Source: Pseudobdellovibrionaceae bacterium (GTDB lineage: Bacteria > Bdellovibrionota > Bdellovibrionia > Bdellovibrionales > JAMPXM01). Taken from it: a stretch of 64,000 bases of DNA. The translations under genes were made by a program, and so were the position numbers. Numbering within the stretch: position 1 is the stretch's first letter; the number at the start of each line of letters is the position of its first letter. Below, piece after piece: positions 42,512 through 51,921 of the stretch. The notes under the pieces were generated by a model, which was not told the origin of the DNA, did no database searches, and saw only the letters and a program-made list of their open reading frames with translations. The stretch lies in contig CANHQR010000006.1 of NCBI GenBank assembly GCA_947462815.1, positions 1 to 64,000 of the forward strand. Direction: 5' to 3'.

Positions 42512-43831
42512 TTAGTTGGATGCCGGCGCACGCACGGCCTCGGTTTTAACCGCTGTGCGGGGCTGCTCGACTTGCCGATTGCCCTTAGCTTGCTTGCGCG
42601 CAGGTTGAGCTGATGACTTCATCTGTATGGCCTCGACCGTCTCACCTTGCGGCCCAAACCACACATCGATCACCTGTACCGACTTGCCCTTGACCAGCGC
42701 CGTACTTCGTTCGCGAAGTTCGGCACGCGCCGCGACCGGCGTCACAATGTTCTTTTCATATATCAAAGAAATTTCCGATAGGCCTTCCTCAGCTAGCGAC
42801 TTCAATTCGCCCGGATCCGAAACGCCGTTCGCGTTAGCATCTCGCCAAAGCAAGAGTCTGCCGAAGTTCTTGTCCTTTGCATTCATCTTGCGATCTTTGT
42901 TCGAATCGAGTTTTGCGAGAGCATCAAATCCGTTGGCGATTTTTCGTGTCTCATCTTCACCAAATAGCTCATCTTTCTCGGAGATCTGACCATCGCCGTT
43001 TCGATCCATTGCCAAAATAGCCCAGTTCCCTGCCTCAGGCCAATAGATGCTGCCCTTGGTAGGGCTAAGAGGAAAGCGACTGACGGATGTGAATTGCGGA
43101 CGCTCATCGCCAAAGAAAACCATGATGGGCGAGAAATATCCGCCGCAAAATCCCGTCTGTCCCGGGAAGGCAGAGCGAATCTCAAGAGAGGAGTGGTCGG
43201 AACTCAAGGCCCAAGTCGTCGATGAAGACAGAGGACCGGTGTTGGCCATGTAGGTCCCGCCGCTCACACCTTCTTGATAAAATGAAATCGAGCGAACCGG
43301 GTGCGCCTGAGACTTTACCGTCACTTCGCCGTTCGCTGACAGCGATTCAGTCACGCGAATCCCATCCGGAATCACCATGCTCACAACATTGCCCGCACGT
43401 GTCGCACGCAAGCCAGAGCTGCTCAGACCCGTGGCGGTGATCGACAAATTCTGTTCGCTGTTGTCTGCGGTCGGCACAACGAGATCGCCCTTAAATTGGA
43501 CTTCAACTGACGCGTCCTTATCGTCATTCGTCTTGAGGCCAATCGTCATCTTCACATTTGCATCGGGCGAAAGCGGGTTGGCGACACTGCGAAGATTCGT
43601 TCCGAAGCATGAAGCATAGAAACGAACCTGCAAAGTTTTGGTCGCGTCGTAACTGCGGGCTAAACTCCCGTTCATCACGATATCACCCATGTTAGCGGAC
43701 GGCGCAGGGAGCACATCCCCCGCCCAAGATTTTTGACTGAGATAAAACGAAGCCAAGAGTCCCGCGCCCATCAAGGAAAATCGGAGCCACATCAGTCGAT
43801 GCGAATCGATCGCGACTTGCGCTTTTGCCAT
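42512..43831 (-). CDS. secreted protein with EF-hand/dockerin-like calcium motifs
   Basis: A 439-residue exported protein; ATG at 43831 follows GGGGGG by 4 nt. Signal-like helix LMWLRFSLMGAGLLASFYLS ends at KSWAG. The N-terminal 250 residues are beta-rich with a few Cys and no known domain. Residues about 290-350 contain calcium-loop repeats: MDRNGDGQISEKDELFG, LDSNKDRKMNAKDKNFG and WRDANANGVSDPGEL, in the DxDxDG style. The tail is basic and disordered. It is the last gene of the pilin operon (41-bp gap), so a calcium-stabilised surface or pilus-associated protein is plausible. Confidence 0.75.
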   Translation of the reverse strand: MAKAQVAIDSHRLMWLRFSLMGAGLLASFYLSQKSWAGDVLPAPSANMGDIVMNGSLARSYDATKTLQVRFYASCFGTNLRSVANPLSPDANVKMTIGLKTNDDKDASVEVQFKGDLVVPTADNSEQNLSITATGLSSSGLRATRAGNVVSMVIPDGIRVTESLSANGEVTVKSQAHPVRSISFYQEGVSGGTYMANTGPLSSSTTWALSSDHSSLEIRSAFPGQTGFCGGYFSPIMVFFGDERPQFTSVSRFPLSPTKGSIYWPEAGNWAILAMDRNGDGQISEKDELFGEDETRKIANGFDALAKLDSNKDRKMNAKDKNFGRLLLWRDANANGVSDPGELKSLAEEGLSEISLIYEKNIVTPVAARAELRERSTALVKGKSVQVIDVWFGPQGETVEAIQMKSSAQPARKQAKGNRQVEQPRTAVKTEAVRAPASN

Positions 43832-43872
43832 ATTGCCCCCCACGTCACGATGCTCGAAGATGCGACCGCCCA

Positions 43873-44847
43873 TCACGGTCGCTTTCGGAAGGTGACTTCA
43901 TATGAAAGTGTACCAAGATTTGTCGCACGACGATGAATAATCAATTGATCGATGTCGACGCCTACGACCATCGGCGACTGAAAAGCTGAGTTACTCCAAG
44001 TACTTCGAACGAGCTCGTAAGTTCCTTGGACAGAGGCCCTTTCGCGCAGAGTGTACCGTACTGGAACAACTTTAGTCGCCATCATCATCACGGAAGCGCC
44101 GCCGACGGGTGGTGCCAAACGAAGAAACCGATCGGGATCTATGGCACTGACCTGATCAATGGGAAAGCGAAAGTCGAACACCCCACCGAGATCATTGGCG
44201 ATCAGTGTGTTTCCGTCGTGAATACCGAGCCAAGACGGTTGCCTTGGTGGCACCGTAGGATCTTGAGTTCGACCTGCGGGTTTGAGCCACACCGGAGCAA
44301 ACAACAAGAACACATCGCCTTTAACCCAATGCGAGCCAAAGAGATTCTTCATGTAGTCCATGTATTGAAATCCGCGAAACTCGAGTTTGCCCGATGTGCC
44401 GAGCGATGTCGGTGGCTCACTCAGATACATCGCCGCTGGATCAATCATCTTTAGTGGTGCATCATTGGGCGACGTGAGAAAAGTGATTTCTTTGACCTTG
44501 CTGGTCGCGGAGATCGTCAGCTTCCGTGTGCGAAGATTTTCAGGAATTGCCGAGATCTCCGCATCCACGTACCAATCGAACAACCCACGCCCCTCATCAT
44601 CTTTTGTGTTGAGACCGCTAAACGACATGGACGCTTGACTGAAGTCACGCCACAGAAACTGATCGACGACCACGCCCGTCAATCGATCCTCAAGCTTGGC
44701 GGTGATGTTGCGAACACGCTGAGTGTTGTCCACAAACATATAGAGAAGCGCGACGACGACGATGAGACCGATGGCACTGGTCATCATCACTTCTGTAATT
44801 GTGACACCGCGCCGCGATCGCAGAGCTCGTGAATGCATCAAACTCAT
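43873..44847 (-). CDS. PilW-like minor pilin (prepilin-type N-terminus)
   Basis: A 324-residue protein with a type IV prepilin leader: basic MSLMHSRALRSRRG, cleavage after Gly, then VTITEVMMTSAIGLIVVVAL with the conserved Glu at position +5. The globular part (280 residues) is larger than a major pilin and typical for PilW/GspJ-like minor pilins. It overlaps the upstream PilV-like gene by 4 bp. Minor pilins of this kind prime assembly at the pilus tip. Confidence 0.85.
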   Translation of the reverse strand: MSLMHSRALRSRRGVTITEVMMTSAIGLIVVVALLYMFVDNTQRVRNITAKLEDRLTGVVVDQFLWRDFSQASMSFSGLNTKDDEGRGLFDWYVDAEISAIPENLRTRKLTISATSKVKEITFLTSPNDAPLKMIDPAAMYLSEPPTSLGTSGKLEFRGFQYMDYMKNLFGSHWVKGDVFLLFAPVWLKPAGRTQDPTVPPRQPSWLGIHDGNTLIANDLGGVFDFRFPIDQVSAIDPDRFLRLAPPVGGASVMMMATKVVPVRYTLRERASVQGTYELVRSTWSNSAFQSPMVVGVDIDQLIIHRRATNLGTLSYEVTFRKRP

Positions 44848-45290
44848 GAGCCACCGCCGATGATGTAGGTGTAATCTCGCGCCTGATCACCAATCGACGG
44901 ATGTTTGATACGAACACGCAAGCGATAAGCACCGGGAACAAGTGCGTGAGGCTGAAGTACAAAGCCTAAACGCCCTGCGCATTCTGGGCATTGATCTGCA
45001 GGCAACACACGACCGTCATCCCAAGCCCAAGGCAGCTTGGATGGATCAAGCAATTTCGCCACATGAGCTTCTGAAGTGTCAAAGTTCACTTGGTAAGATG
45101 GCGCATTCTTGATGATAGTCTGCAGCACAGACTGCAAAGCTTTTTCACGACCGCGCGTCGCATTGACCTTGGAAGCTGCGCTCAGGGTCGTTTGCGCCGA
45201 AGAAATCATAACAAAGATGGCAATGCCCGAGATCGCCAGCGCCATCAACAACTCGACCAAGCTCAAACCTCTGCGCGATCGCCACATCAT
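44844..45290 (-). CDS. PilV/GspI-like minor pilin (prepilin-type N-terminus)
   Basis: A 148-residue prepilin: MMWRSRRG leader, cleavage before LSLVELLMALAISGIAIFVM, with Glu +5. The mature domain contains one Cys pair (DQCPECAGRLG, CxxC) that may bind metal or form a disulfide. Overlaps both neighbours by 4 bp (ATGA junctions), so all three pilin genes are translationally coupled. Size and place fit PilV or GspI-type minor pilins. Confidence 0.85.
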   Translation of the reverse strand: MMWRSRRGLSLVELLMALAISGIAIFVMISSAQTTLSAASKVNATRGREKALQSVLQTIIKNAPSYQVNFDTSEAHVAKLLDPSKLPWAWDDGRVLPADQCPECAGRLGFVLQPHALVPGAYRLRVRIKHPSIGDQARDYTYIIGGGS

Positions 45291-48031
45291 AGGACGACCT
45301 CGCTGGAAAGAAACTTGATCTTCAGCCTCTGTGGTCGACTTTTACACGAGGTCGAAGAGGCTCCGGGCAACAAGCCACAATCCGGATCAACCGTCGACCA
45401 CTGCATGGGATTCGATTTATCGCGAAGTGAAATCGGCAAGCAGCGGTACTGATCAGCCAAACGACTCAGGTTCGGGTAGGGATGCCAAAGCGGGTTATTG
45501 ATGTCGATGCCGGGGCATGGGCTAGTGGTCCCATACAAAATGCCCAAGCGTCGCAACTCATCCATAGCGGACTGATTGTGAATCGAACTCATGGTCACGC
45601 CGTATCGAAGAGCCGAGTCGTCGATGACCGAGTTGAGCGCGATGATGGTACCGATCACACGCAGAGGTCGATCACGGGCCTCAATTCTTAGCAAATCACA
45701 AGTGAGAAAGCCGGCGACGACTTCAGCCGAAGCCTTGATTCGACACTCAGTCACCGTCGAATAGATGAGGAAGTCCCGCTTGGCGACGGGAGTGGCACTT
45801 GAGTTGGACGCGTCGAACTCGAGCACACCGTCGATGGGGCGATATCGCCACGAATGACGACTTGCCGCTGCAAACGAAACATCCCAAGCCACTGGGGAGA
45901 ATGAGCTCACAGGCGAGCTTGGCGCACAGGCTTCGTTCAATGCGGCGTAGTCTTCGATCACATCGAGAGTCTCCGGCGTCACGGGCAGCTTGCCGTCCGT
46001 GCGCGCGTAGCTCGTCGGAACGGTGTAATCCTTCTCTATGGTGCCGAAGTCATAGGCCGAGTTGCTATCTTTGTAGTTCAGGGTCAATAGATTATTGTAA
46101 CGAGACTTAGCCGGCTCTTTGCTCAAATCGCGGTTCTGCTGACCCTTACTAAATCCAACATCCAATCCCCAGACTCGCGCACGAAAACCCGTCAACATGT
46201 TGAACTGATTTTCGACGCTCACACGCACATCCACCTGGTGAGGCTGATCTTTAGAGTTGAAGACGACTTTGAAAATCTCAACTCGAATTCGAGGTGGATT
46301 CTTCTCTGCGGCGATTGCACGATCACGAAGCACCATCAGATCATTGATCTCGCTGTTGATCGCATTTATCTGATTTTGCAGGGCAGTCGCTTTCTTGGCG
46401 TCTTTCTCATCCTCAAGTTTGTCTTTGAGCTTTTCGCGATCGTCCTGCAGATCTTCGATGCGTTTGACATAAACATCTCGATCGAGAAATTTGGGAGTCA
46501 GAACCACTGAACCGCCTGGCCCCAGATCGACACGCACCTGGGCGTTCTCAGCCTTGCTGGGATCTTTGGCATATTGCTTGACGTAGTTTTCGTTGAAACT
46601 TTCGATATCCACCGTGACCAGATAGTCACCGCCCTTAACGATGGTCGGTTCCTGCACATGAGCGGAGTTGTCAGCGCTCTTATGATTGTGATCTACTTTA
46701 TGCGGTGTTGTTTGTTCGCTAAAAAAGTTCAGTTCCGTCCAGCTCAGCCTAAAAGTTTCTTGCGACATATTCGAAGACATCGACTTCCAAACCAGCGAGG
46801 ACGTATCTGTGGCTGAAAGGTTACTGAGGACTTGATTGCGACGGATACACATTTGCAAGAGTGAAGGATCCGGATTGTACGCGGGAACGTCGCCGTTCAA
46901 GGCTTGCAAGCCACGATCAAATTCCCCGTCTCTCTCGACTCCGGCCAGCAATCCTGAATAACCTCGAATCGATGCGAAATAATCGTCGCCGGCACCGCCC
47001 GCTGTCTGCGTGGCGAAGGGCTGATCTTTGCGACGTAGAATTCCGTTACCGAGAACGAGTTTCTCGACAAAAGTTGCCGTGGTGGTTCGCAACTCTTTCT
47101 CATCGGGAATATGAACATCGCCATTGACGAACACGGGACTTTCAAAACGCAAGCCTTTGACCTGCGACCTCTCGTAGCCCACAACCGGAAACACATTATT
47201 CCCCGGCTTTAAATCTAAAGGCACGGGGCGATCGAGGTATAAGTCGCGAGGCAGAATCAGCGCAAAGGCAGATAACTCACGAGGCATCACCGCGAATTGC
47301 GTCACCAAACTGACCTTTCGCTCTTCTGTGCTTTCAGCATCAGCGATGGTTCCCGTCACGGTCAAACGCACATAGCCCTCTCGGCCGCGGATCGGCAAAC
47401 GCAGATCCGAAGTCCGCTGCACTTTGATCTCGAGCTTTGAAAGTTTGCCGGCACCTGATTGCTGAAGTGCCGAGGCGAGTGGGTGAGAAACCGGCAGAGC
47501 GGAAGGCGTCAATACCGCCGAGAACTCATCCAGTGTGACGGGGCTTCCGATCTTCAGATCAGGATTGGCCGCCTTGAGTTCATTGATGTAAGCCACCTGT
47601 GGCGGAGTGAGCAAAAGTCTTTCCGTGCTGCGCGGATGATCCAGTAAGCAAACCTCATCACGCACCCAGTTATCTGTGAAACACCAGCGCCGCTTCATGC
47701 CTGCCGCTGTGTAATTCGCAACACTTTCTAAAACGGCTCGCGATAAAATCAAATCACTTCCCCGCTCCGCCGTATTCTTGAGCGAGGTCATTGTTTGCAG
47801 CATCATGTTGCCGGCAAAAATGGCCACGCCCGCGATCACCACGACGATAGGGAGAACATTAGCCCTTTGAGACCGAAGACGCCGAGGAAGAGCGAATTCG
47901 GGTCGGAGTCTGAACTGTTTGGAGCAGAGAAATCTTCGCATCGCGATGGTGCATCGGCTTAGCCGCAGCGAGTGACGAAAACCGAAGAGCCTCGCTCCTA
48001 GAATGTCCCGTGATGTTTCCGATGCCTTCAA
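45287..48031 (-). CDS. giant PilX/GspK-like pilus-assembly protein
   Basis: A 914-residue protein, first gene of the minor-pilin operon. TTG at 48031 is preferred because GGGGAG precedes it by 5 nt; the next ATG (47941) has none. After a 58-residue basic N-terminus comes ANVLPIVVVIAGVAIFAGNMM, a PilX-type membrane helix lacking the usual cleavage Gly-Phe and Glu +5. The soluble part is far longer than PilX (about 200 aa) or GspK (about 320 aa): a beta-rich region, a long coiled coil (VKRIEDLQDDREKLKDKLED to LMVLRDRAIAAEK, about 515-575) and a Cys-rich C-terminal domain. A tip-complex or adhesin role is inferred. Confidence 0.7.
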   Translation of the reverse strand: MKASETSRDILGARLFGFRHSLRLSRCTIAMRRFLCSKQFRLRPEFALPRRLRSQRANVLPIVVVIAGVAIFAGNMMLQTMTSLKNTAERGSDLILSRAVLESVANYTAAGMKRRWCFTDNWVRDEVCLLDHPRSTERLLLTPPQVAYINELKAANPDLKIGSPVTLDEFSAVLTPSALPVSHPLASALQQSGAGKLSKLEIKVQRTSDLRLPIRGREGYVRLTVTGTIADAESTEERKVSLVTQFAVMPRELSAFALILPRDLYLDRPVPLDLKPGNNVFPVVGYERSQVKGLRFESPVFVNGDVHIPDEKELRTTTATFVEKLVLGNGILRRKDQPFATQTAGGAGDDYFASIRGYSGLLAGVERDGEFDRGLQALNGDVPAYNPDPSLLQMCIRRNQVLSNLSATDTSSLVWKSMSSNMSQETFRLSWTELNFFSEQTTPHKVDHNHKSADNSAHVQEPTIVKGGDYLVTVDIESFNENYVKQYAKDPSKAENAQVRVDLGPGGSVVLTPKFLDRDVYVKRIEDLQDDREKLKDKLEDEKDAKKATALQNQINAINSEINDLMVLRDRAIAAEKNPPRIRVEIFKVVFNSKDQPHQVDVRVSVENQFNMLTGFRARVWGLDVGFSKGQQNRDLSKEPAKSRYNNLLTLNYKDSNSAYDFGTIEKDYTVPTSYARTDGKLPVTPETLDVIEDYAALNEACAPSSPVSSFSPVAWDVSFAAASRHSWRYRPIDGVLEFDASNSSATPVAKRDFLIYSTVTECRIKASAEVVAGFLTCDLLRIEARDRPLRVIGTIIALNSVIDDSALRYGVTMSSIHNQSAMDELRRLGILYGTTSPCPGIDINNPLWHPYPNLSRLADQYRCLPISLRDKSNPMQWSTVDPDCGLLPGASSTSCKSRPQRLKIKFLSSEVVL

Positions 48032-48303
48032 CGCTGCTCCCCAAATGCAAGTTGCCTAAAATAGAATTGAAAATCACTACTTTCGGAACCGCCGCCAAAC
48101 GAGTCCTCGATCCACCAGTCCCTCTATCCTAAGCGTCTCTGGGTATTTCGAAAACTCAGCGACTCAAAATAAGACTCGACCTTAGTCCGAGAGTCGTCAG
48201 AAGCAAAACCAATGAGTCAGGTTCCGAGTTCAAGGTTCCACAAATGCCAACCGCAACTCGTCCGCGGCTAGCTCAAACATTCCCCGCTCGCTAGAATCTC
48301 GAA

Positions 48304-49608
48304 ATGAGACGAAATCTGCCGCTCTCTCAAAGCTCCGCTCGGACTCTCGTCGCCAAACTCAGGCCGATGATTCTGATTTTCGCGTGCTGGGCCACTTGGG
48401 TTGAAGCGGAAGAGGTCGCGCCGGAATTTCACACCTTCCCAACTTGGAGAGGTCTCCAACTTTTGGATCCGCGTCTGATCGACTCCGAATACCAAAGCGA
48501 TCTCGAAGCTTACAGCGAGTCACCGCTTCGACGCTCATGGCTTAATGCAAAGAACTTTTTTGCCGTATCAGCTGGGAGTCTCTCGGCGACTCAGTTCGAC
48601 AGTCGCCTTCAAGCGCAACTGGCGACGGAACTTTCAGATCGATTGGAATTCCGCTTTCATCGCCTCGAGAATGAAAACTATGAAGAGACTCTCAAAGCGA
48701 GCCTATTGGAACTCGCCTACCGTTTGGATCAAGAGTGGTGGATCTCTGCCTATGGAAGTTTGGAGCGTTTTAAGAAAGAAGATGACGTCGGCTTTGCCCT
48801 GATTTGGCGACAACGCGACGCCTTTGCTTCCAACCCAAGCCCTGACGGAGCGGCCTCTGTGAACTCGGCGGTATTGGCACAAGAATTTCGTCTCTTTGCC
48901 ACGCAAGTGGACTTCACGCGCTCGGAACGCAGCGATTCGGGCGACACCTTCACCCGCGGCAAGGCCCCTTGGTCATTCGGCTACGTGTACCGCATGCCCC
49001 ACTTACAGACTTACCTGCGCCGCGAGAGCAAGACGGAGTGGGTGTCGCCAACCGACGATCGACGCATGACCCATGAGAAAACGGCTTGGGGTTATGCACG
49101 TCGCGATGCCGATCGAGGCCAGGCGATTCGACTTTTTGCCGATCGACTCACACAGAGCCTCGCCACAATTTCAACTGGGGCCACCCGAAGCTGGCGACGA
49201 GATCGACTCGAAGCCGAGTATCGCCGCCGCTATGCACTTGAAACTTCGAACCCGAAGGGTTCGCAAATTGATGTTGGACTCAGCTGGGTCCGCCGAGAAT
49301 GGGAAAACGAAGTTTCATCGCGGATGATTCACCAGCAGACCTCGCCCCTCATCTCTTGGCTTGAAAATGGCGATACCCCAGGCTGGGAAGTGTCCTACGG
49401 TGGAACGTGGTTCCGCGCCTTTGAAGATCTCAGCCTGGGTCCTGCCCAACTCAAATCTACCGCTTGGGAGTCCCGACTCAATCTGCGCCGACACATTCAC
49501 TTTGAACGCCGAGGCCGACTCGAACTGGCGCTGACCTTCGACCTCGATGGCGGAGGCGAATTCGGAACTTTTGAGGGAGGCCACGGGCAGTTTGTCGTGG
49601 AGTTCTAA
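48304..49608 (+). CDS. outer membrane beta-barrel protein, unknown function
   Basis: A 434-residue exported protein with signal RPMILIFACWATWVEAEE. The mature chain is dense in alternating amphipathic strands with many Arg/Trp/Glu (LATELSDRLEFRFHRLENEN, WWISAYGSLERF, RLEAEYRRRYALE, LNLRRHIHFERRGRLELALT) and ends GGHGQFVVEF, a barrel C-terminus. It resembles the other unassigned barrels in this window in style but not in sequence. Divergent from the pilin operon across a 272-bp spacer in which I see nothing specific. Confidence 0.65.
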   Translation: MRRNLPLSQSSARTLVAKLRPMILIFACWATWVEAEEVAPEFHTFPTWRGLQLLDPRLIDSEYQSDLEAYSESPLRRSWLNAKNFFAVSAGSLSATQFDSRLQAQLATELSDRLEFRFHRLENENYEETLKASLLELAYRLDQEWWISAYGSLERFKKEDDVGFALIWRQRDAFASNPSPDGAASVNSAVLAQEFRLFATQVDFTRSERSDSGDTFTRGKAPWSFGYVYRMPHLQTYLRRESKTEWVSPTDDRRMTHEKTAWGYARRDADRGQAIRLFADRLTQSLATISTGATRSWRRDRLEAEYRRRYALETSNPKGSQIDVGLSWVRREWENEVSSRMIHQQTSPLISWLENGDTPGWEVSYGGTWFRAFEDLSLGPAQLKSTAWESRLNLRRHIHFERRGRLELALTFDLDGGGEFGTFEGGHGQFVVEF

Positions 49609-49630
49609 TCGAACAGTCTTCGAAAAACTT

Positions 49631-49730
49631 CGCCTGCTCGCTAAATTTCGATGGATTGAACGCAGAGGCGGGTCCGTCCAACCCGCCGCCACTTCGTGGC
49701 GCCTGCTCGCTCAGCTCGCAGAGGCGGGTT
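49631..49730 (-). repeat. partial duplication with hairpin next to tRNA-Cys
   Basis: CGCCTGCTCGCT and CGCAGAGGCGGGT each occur twice (49631/49701 and 49661/49719). AACCCGCC (49680) pairs with GGCGGGTT (49723) and encloses a small GCCAC-TTC-GTGGC hairpin. Directly after tRNA-Cys on the minus strand, so it may act as processing or termination signal. Confidence 0.4.
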
Positions 49731-49803
49731 GGAGGTGGTAGAGGGATTCGCACCCCCGTACGCGGATTTGCAGTCCGCTGCCTAACTCCTCGGCCATACC
49801 ACC
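49730..49803 (-). tRNA. tRNA-Cys (anticodon GCA)
   Basis: On the minus strand: acceptor GGTGGTA/TACCACC, anticodon arm GCGGA-CTGCAAA-TCCGC with anticodon GCA, T-arm GAGGG type with TGCGAATC (GTGCGAATC in place of GTTCGAATC), discriminator T and encoded CCA. Lies 16 bp upstream-side of the ComM-like gene end. Confidence 0.95.
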
Positions 49804-49819
49804 ATGGATTCCAGAGTCC

Positions 49820-51535
49820 TCACAATGTAGGGGCTTCGTCGCCCGAGGTCAAATCCGGCGTCGCCGAAGTTGCCCATGGACTCGGCAATTCACGCCTCCC
49901 CAACTCCGCAAAGCTGAGGACCGTCCAGAGCCGGGCCTCTTGGCGATGCTCCTCACTGACGTCCTCCCTCTGATCCAAATCCGCCAAGGCCCGGGCGACC
50001 CGCTCCTGCGCCCAATACCGTCGGCCCCGAGTCAAAATCATGGCCTCGGGATGCACCTCTCGATCAACGCCCGCCCGAAGGCCTCGGAACTGAAGCCCGG
50101 CACCACAAAGCGAGCGGAGCTCCGCAATCGAGTAGGTGCAATCGTGTTGAGGACCGAAGAGGCTCCAAGCGGTCTCGCCCGCCATTCGCTGAGCGCCAGA
50201 GTCATCTGACGTCACACACAAGCCACTCGGTAGACCCAGCATCAAAAATTGATCGAGCACCGGGGAGCGCCAGCTTTGCTCGCGAAGCGCCCGCAGTCGA
50301 GAGGGACACCGGCAAGCCGAGCTCAGACTTAAATCGCTCTGTCCGCAAGCGCAGAGGCTTCCGGAAGCCAAAATCTGCACCTGGTGGGTGCGGGGCTCAA
50401 ATGAAGTGCTGCAGGAAAGATCACCCCCACCATCCCTGGCGCAGGCCATAAGACTCATTCGCACGTCTTCCGGCCACCGCTCCCAATTCTGTAAGATGAA
50501 GCAGCCTCCTCGAACACGCTCCAAAACTCCCGCATGACGTGCGGCGGTCCCGCCCCGTAGTGCAGATTCCGTGAGAGGCGAACTCGGTGCGATCAAAGGC
50601 AGAGGTCTCTTGTATCTCTCATTCGCTGAGTCTCCCCACTCCGCTGAGGATCGCAAATCGTAGATGAGTCGCAAAAGCGAGGTGAGCCCCAAGGAGTCGG
50701 GACCCAGGATGAGAGCGGGGAATCGTCCGATTGCAGCGGCCATCACAAAACGAGCGGCGCGCCGATTCAAACTCAGCCCCGCCCACGCCTCCGCTCGCTC
50801 GCGATCCTTCGGGTACTCGCCCAAGGAGCGAGCGGCCTGCTGAGCTTCGATCTCCGGCAAATCCACACGATGTCGCTCCAGGCTGAGGAGATCTCGCAAA
50901 CTTTTGGGCGCATACAAGGTCGGCTGAGGACACAACTGAAGACTGTGCCTCAATTCAGTCGCCCCGATAAGAGTCGCGGCATGCCGCCATCGTCGCGCCA
51001 ACTCATGCGGTACGACGAACGGAAGTTTTGTTGATGGCTCATGAGGCGGTTTTTCTTGTGTGGGCTCCTCGAAGGCGCCTTCTCCCAAGATCTCATCGAG
51101 ATCCTCCAAGAAAACGGCCATGACATCGTCCACAACATCCTTCATGAGTTCCTCGATTTGCCGATCGCGAAGCTCAGGCATTTTGATTTCGCCATCGAGA
51201 CTCAAATCACCCCAGACGCAGGGCTCCCGACCTCGAGTCTCGGATCGCTTCACTTGCTCCGTGAGCCACAGGATGCCCAGAGCCACGGGCAAATCCAAAC
51301 CATTGAGAGTCATTCGCTCCACCCGCGGACTCACATCGACCAAGAGCTTCAAACCTCGGGGAAAGCGAAAGCCCATGGACCGAAGAGCGGACTTCACACG
51401 CAGAGCGACGTCGCGAAGTGCGGGATCTCGAGCTCCCAAAAACACAATCTGCGGAAGTCCTGGTACCCAACGCATCTCGAGCCGCATGAGCTTCCAACTC
51501 GGCCCTATTTTCCCCCAAGTCCTCAGCCTGATCAT
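49820..51535 (-). CDS. ComM/YifB family protein with degenerate ATPase motifs
   Basis: A 571-residue protein; ATG at 51535 follows GGGGAGGAG. The ComM N-domain is clear (GLPQIVFLGARDPALRDVAL, FRFPRGLKLLVDVSP, DLPVALGIL, WGDLSLDGEIK). The Mg-chelatase ATPase core follows, but the Walker A position reads ALILGPDSLGLTSL (about 275-288), without GxGKT, and the Walker B position CFILQNWERW, without DE. An acidic insertion (about 130-165) separates the domains. The C-terminal domain keeps two Cys-rich clusters (CACGQSD, CRCPSRL) and VLDQFLMLG in place of LLDRIDL. ComM is a DNA branch-migration helicase in natural transformation; this copy should lack ATP hydrolysis. Confidence 0.82.
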   Translation of the reverse strand: MIRLRTWGKIGPSWKLMRLEMRWVPGLPQIVFLGARDPALRDVALRVKSALRSMGFRFPRGLKLLVDVSPRVERMTLNGLDLPVALGILWLTEQVKRSETRGREPCVWGDLSLDGEIKMPELRDRQIEELMKDVVDDVMAVFLEDLDEILGEGAFEEPTQEKPPHEPSTKLPFVVPHELARRWRHAATLIGATELRHSLQLCPQPTLYAPKSLRDLLSLERHRVDLPEIEAQQAARSLGEYPKDRERAEAWAGLSLNRRAARFVMAAAIGRFPALILGPDSLGLTSLLRLIYDLRSSAEWGDSANERYKRPLPLIAPSSPLTESALRGGTAARHAGVLERVRGGCFILQNWERWPEDVRMSLMACARDGGGDLSCSTSFEPRTHQVQILASGSLCACGQSDLSLSSACRCPSRLRALREQSWRSPVLDQFLMLGLPSGLCVTSDDSGAQRMAGETAWSLFGPQHDCTYSIAELRSLCGAGLQFRGLRAGVDREVHPEAMILTRGRRYWAQERVARALADLDQREDVSEEHRQEARLWTVLSFAELGRRELPSPWATSATPDLTSGDEAPTL

Positions 51536-51921
51536 GCACTCCTCCCCTTTCGATGCGGTTGATTCGGAACACTCAGCGTGAGGCATCACAGGCCCCAACT
51601 GAGCTCTCCGCCCCACGCAACCGAGGGTCCATTTTGGGTATCGAATCCTTCTGGCCATGAAAGCTCTTCAGGTCCGGGCGACGGACGGCGATTGGATTGC
51701 ACGCCAGACTGGCTCCAGACTTTGCAAGGCCTGTCTGAGTTAAAACAGACTGAGCCAAAACAGACTGTGCGAAAAATGCTCTTCATTCTTTCGATGTGCT
51801 CGATCTCAAAAAGTTGAGCCCTAAGAGGCAGGGCCTGTGGTGTTCCATGAGATCATCCGGCTTGGCGCTTTCATCGACGGAAGAAAAGAGTCCGTTAAAC
51901 TTTGCTACGAGGAATCCACAC
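51536..51921. other. 386-bp gene-free divergent spacer
   Basis: Between the ComM-like gene and the exported protein gene. It holds a 15-bp direct repeat (AAAACAGACTG core, 51742 and 51757) next to GTCTG, which pairs with CAGAC to make a small inverted repeat (51733-51750). This could be an operator. No credible coding frame seen. Confidence 0.45.
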
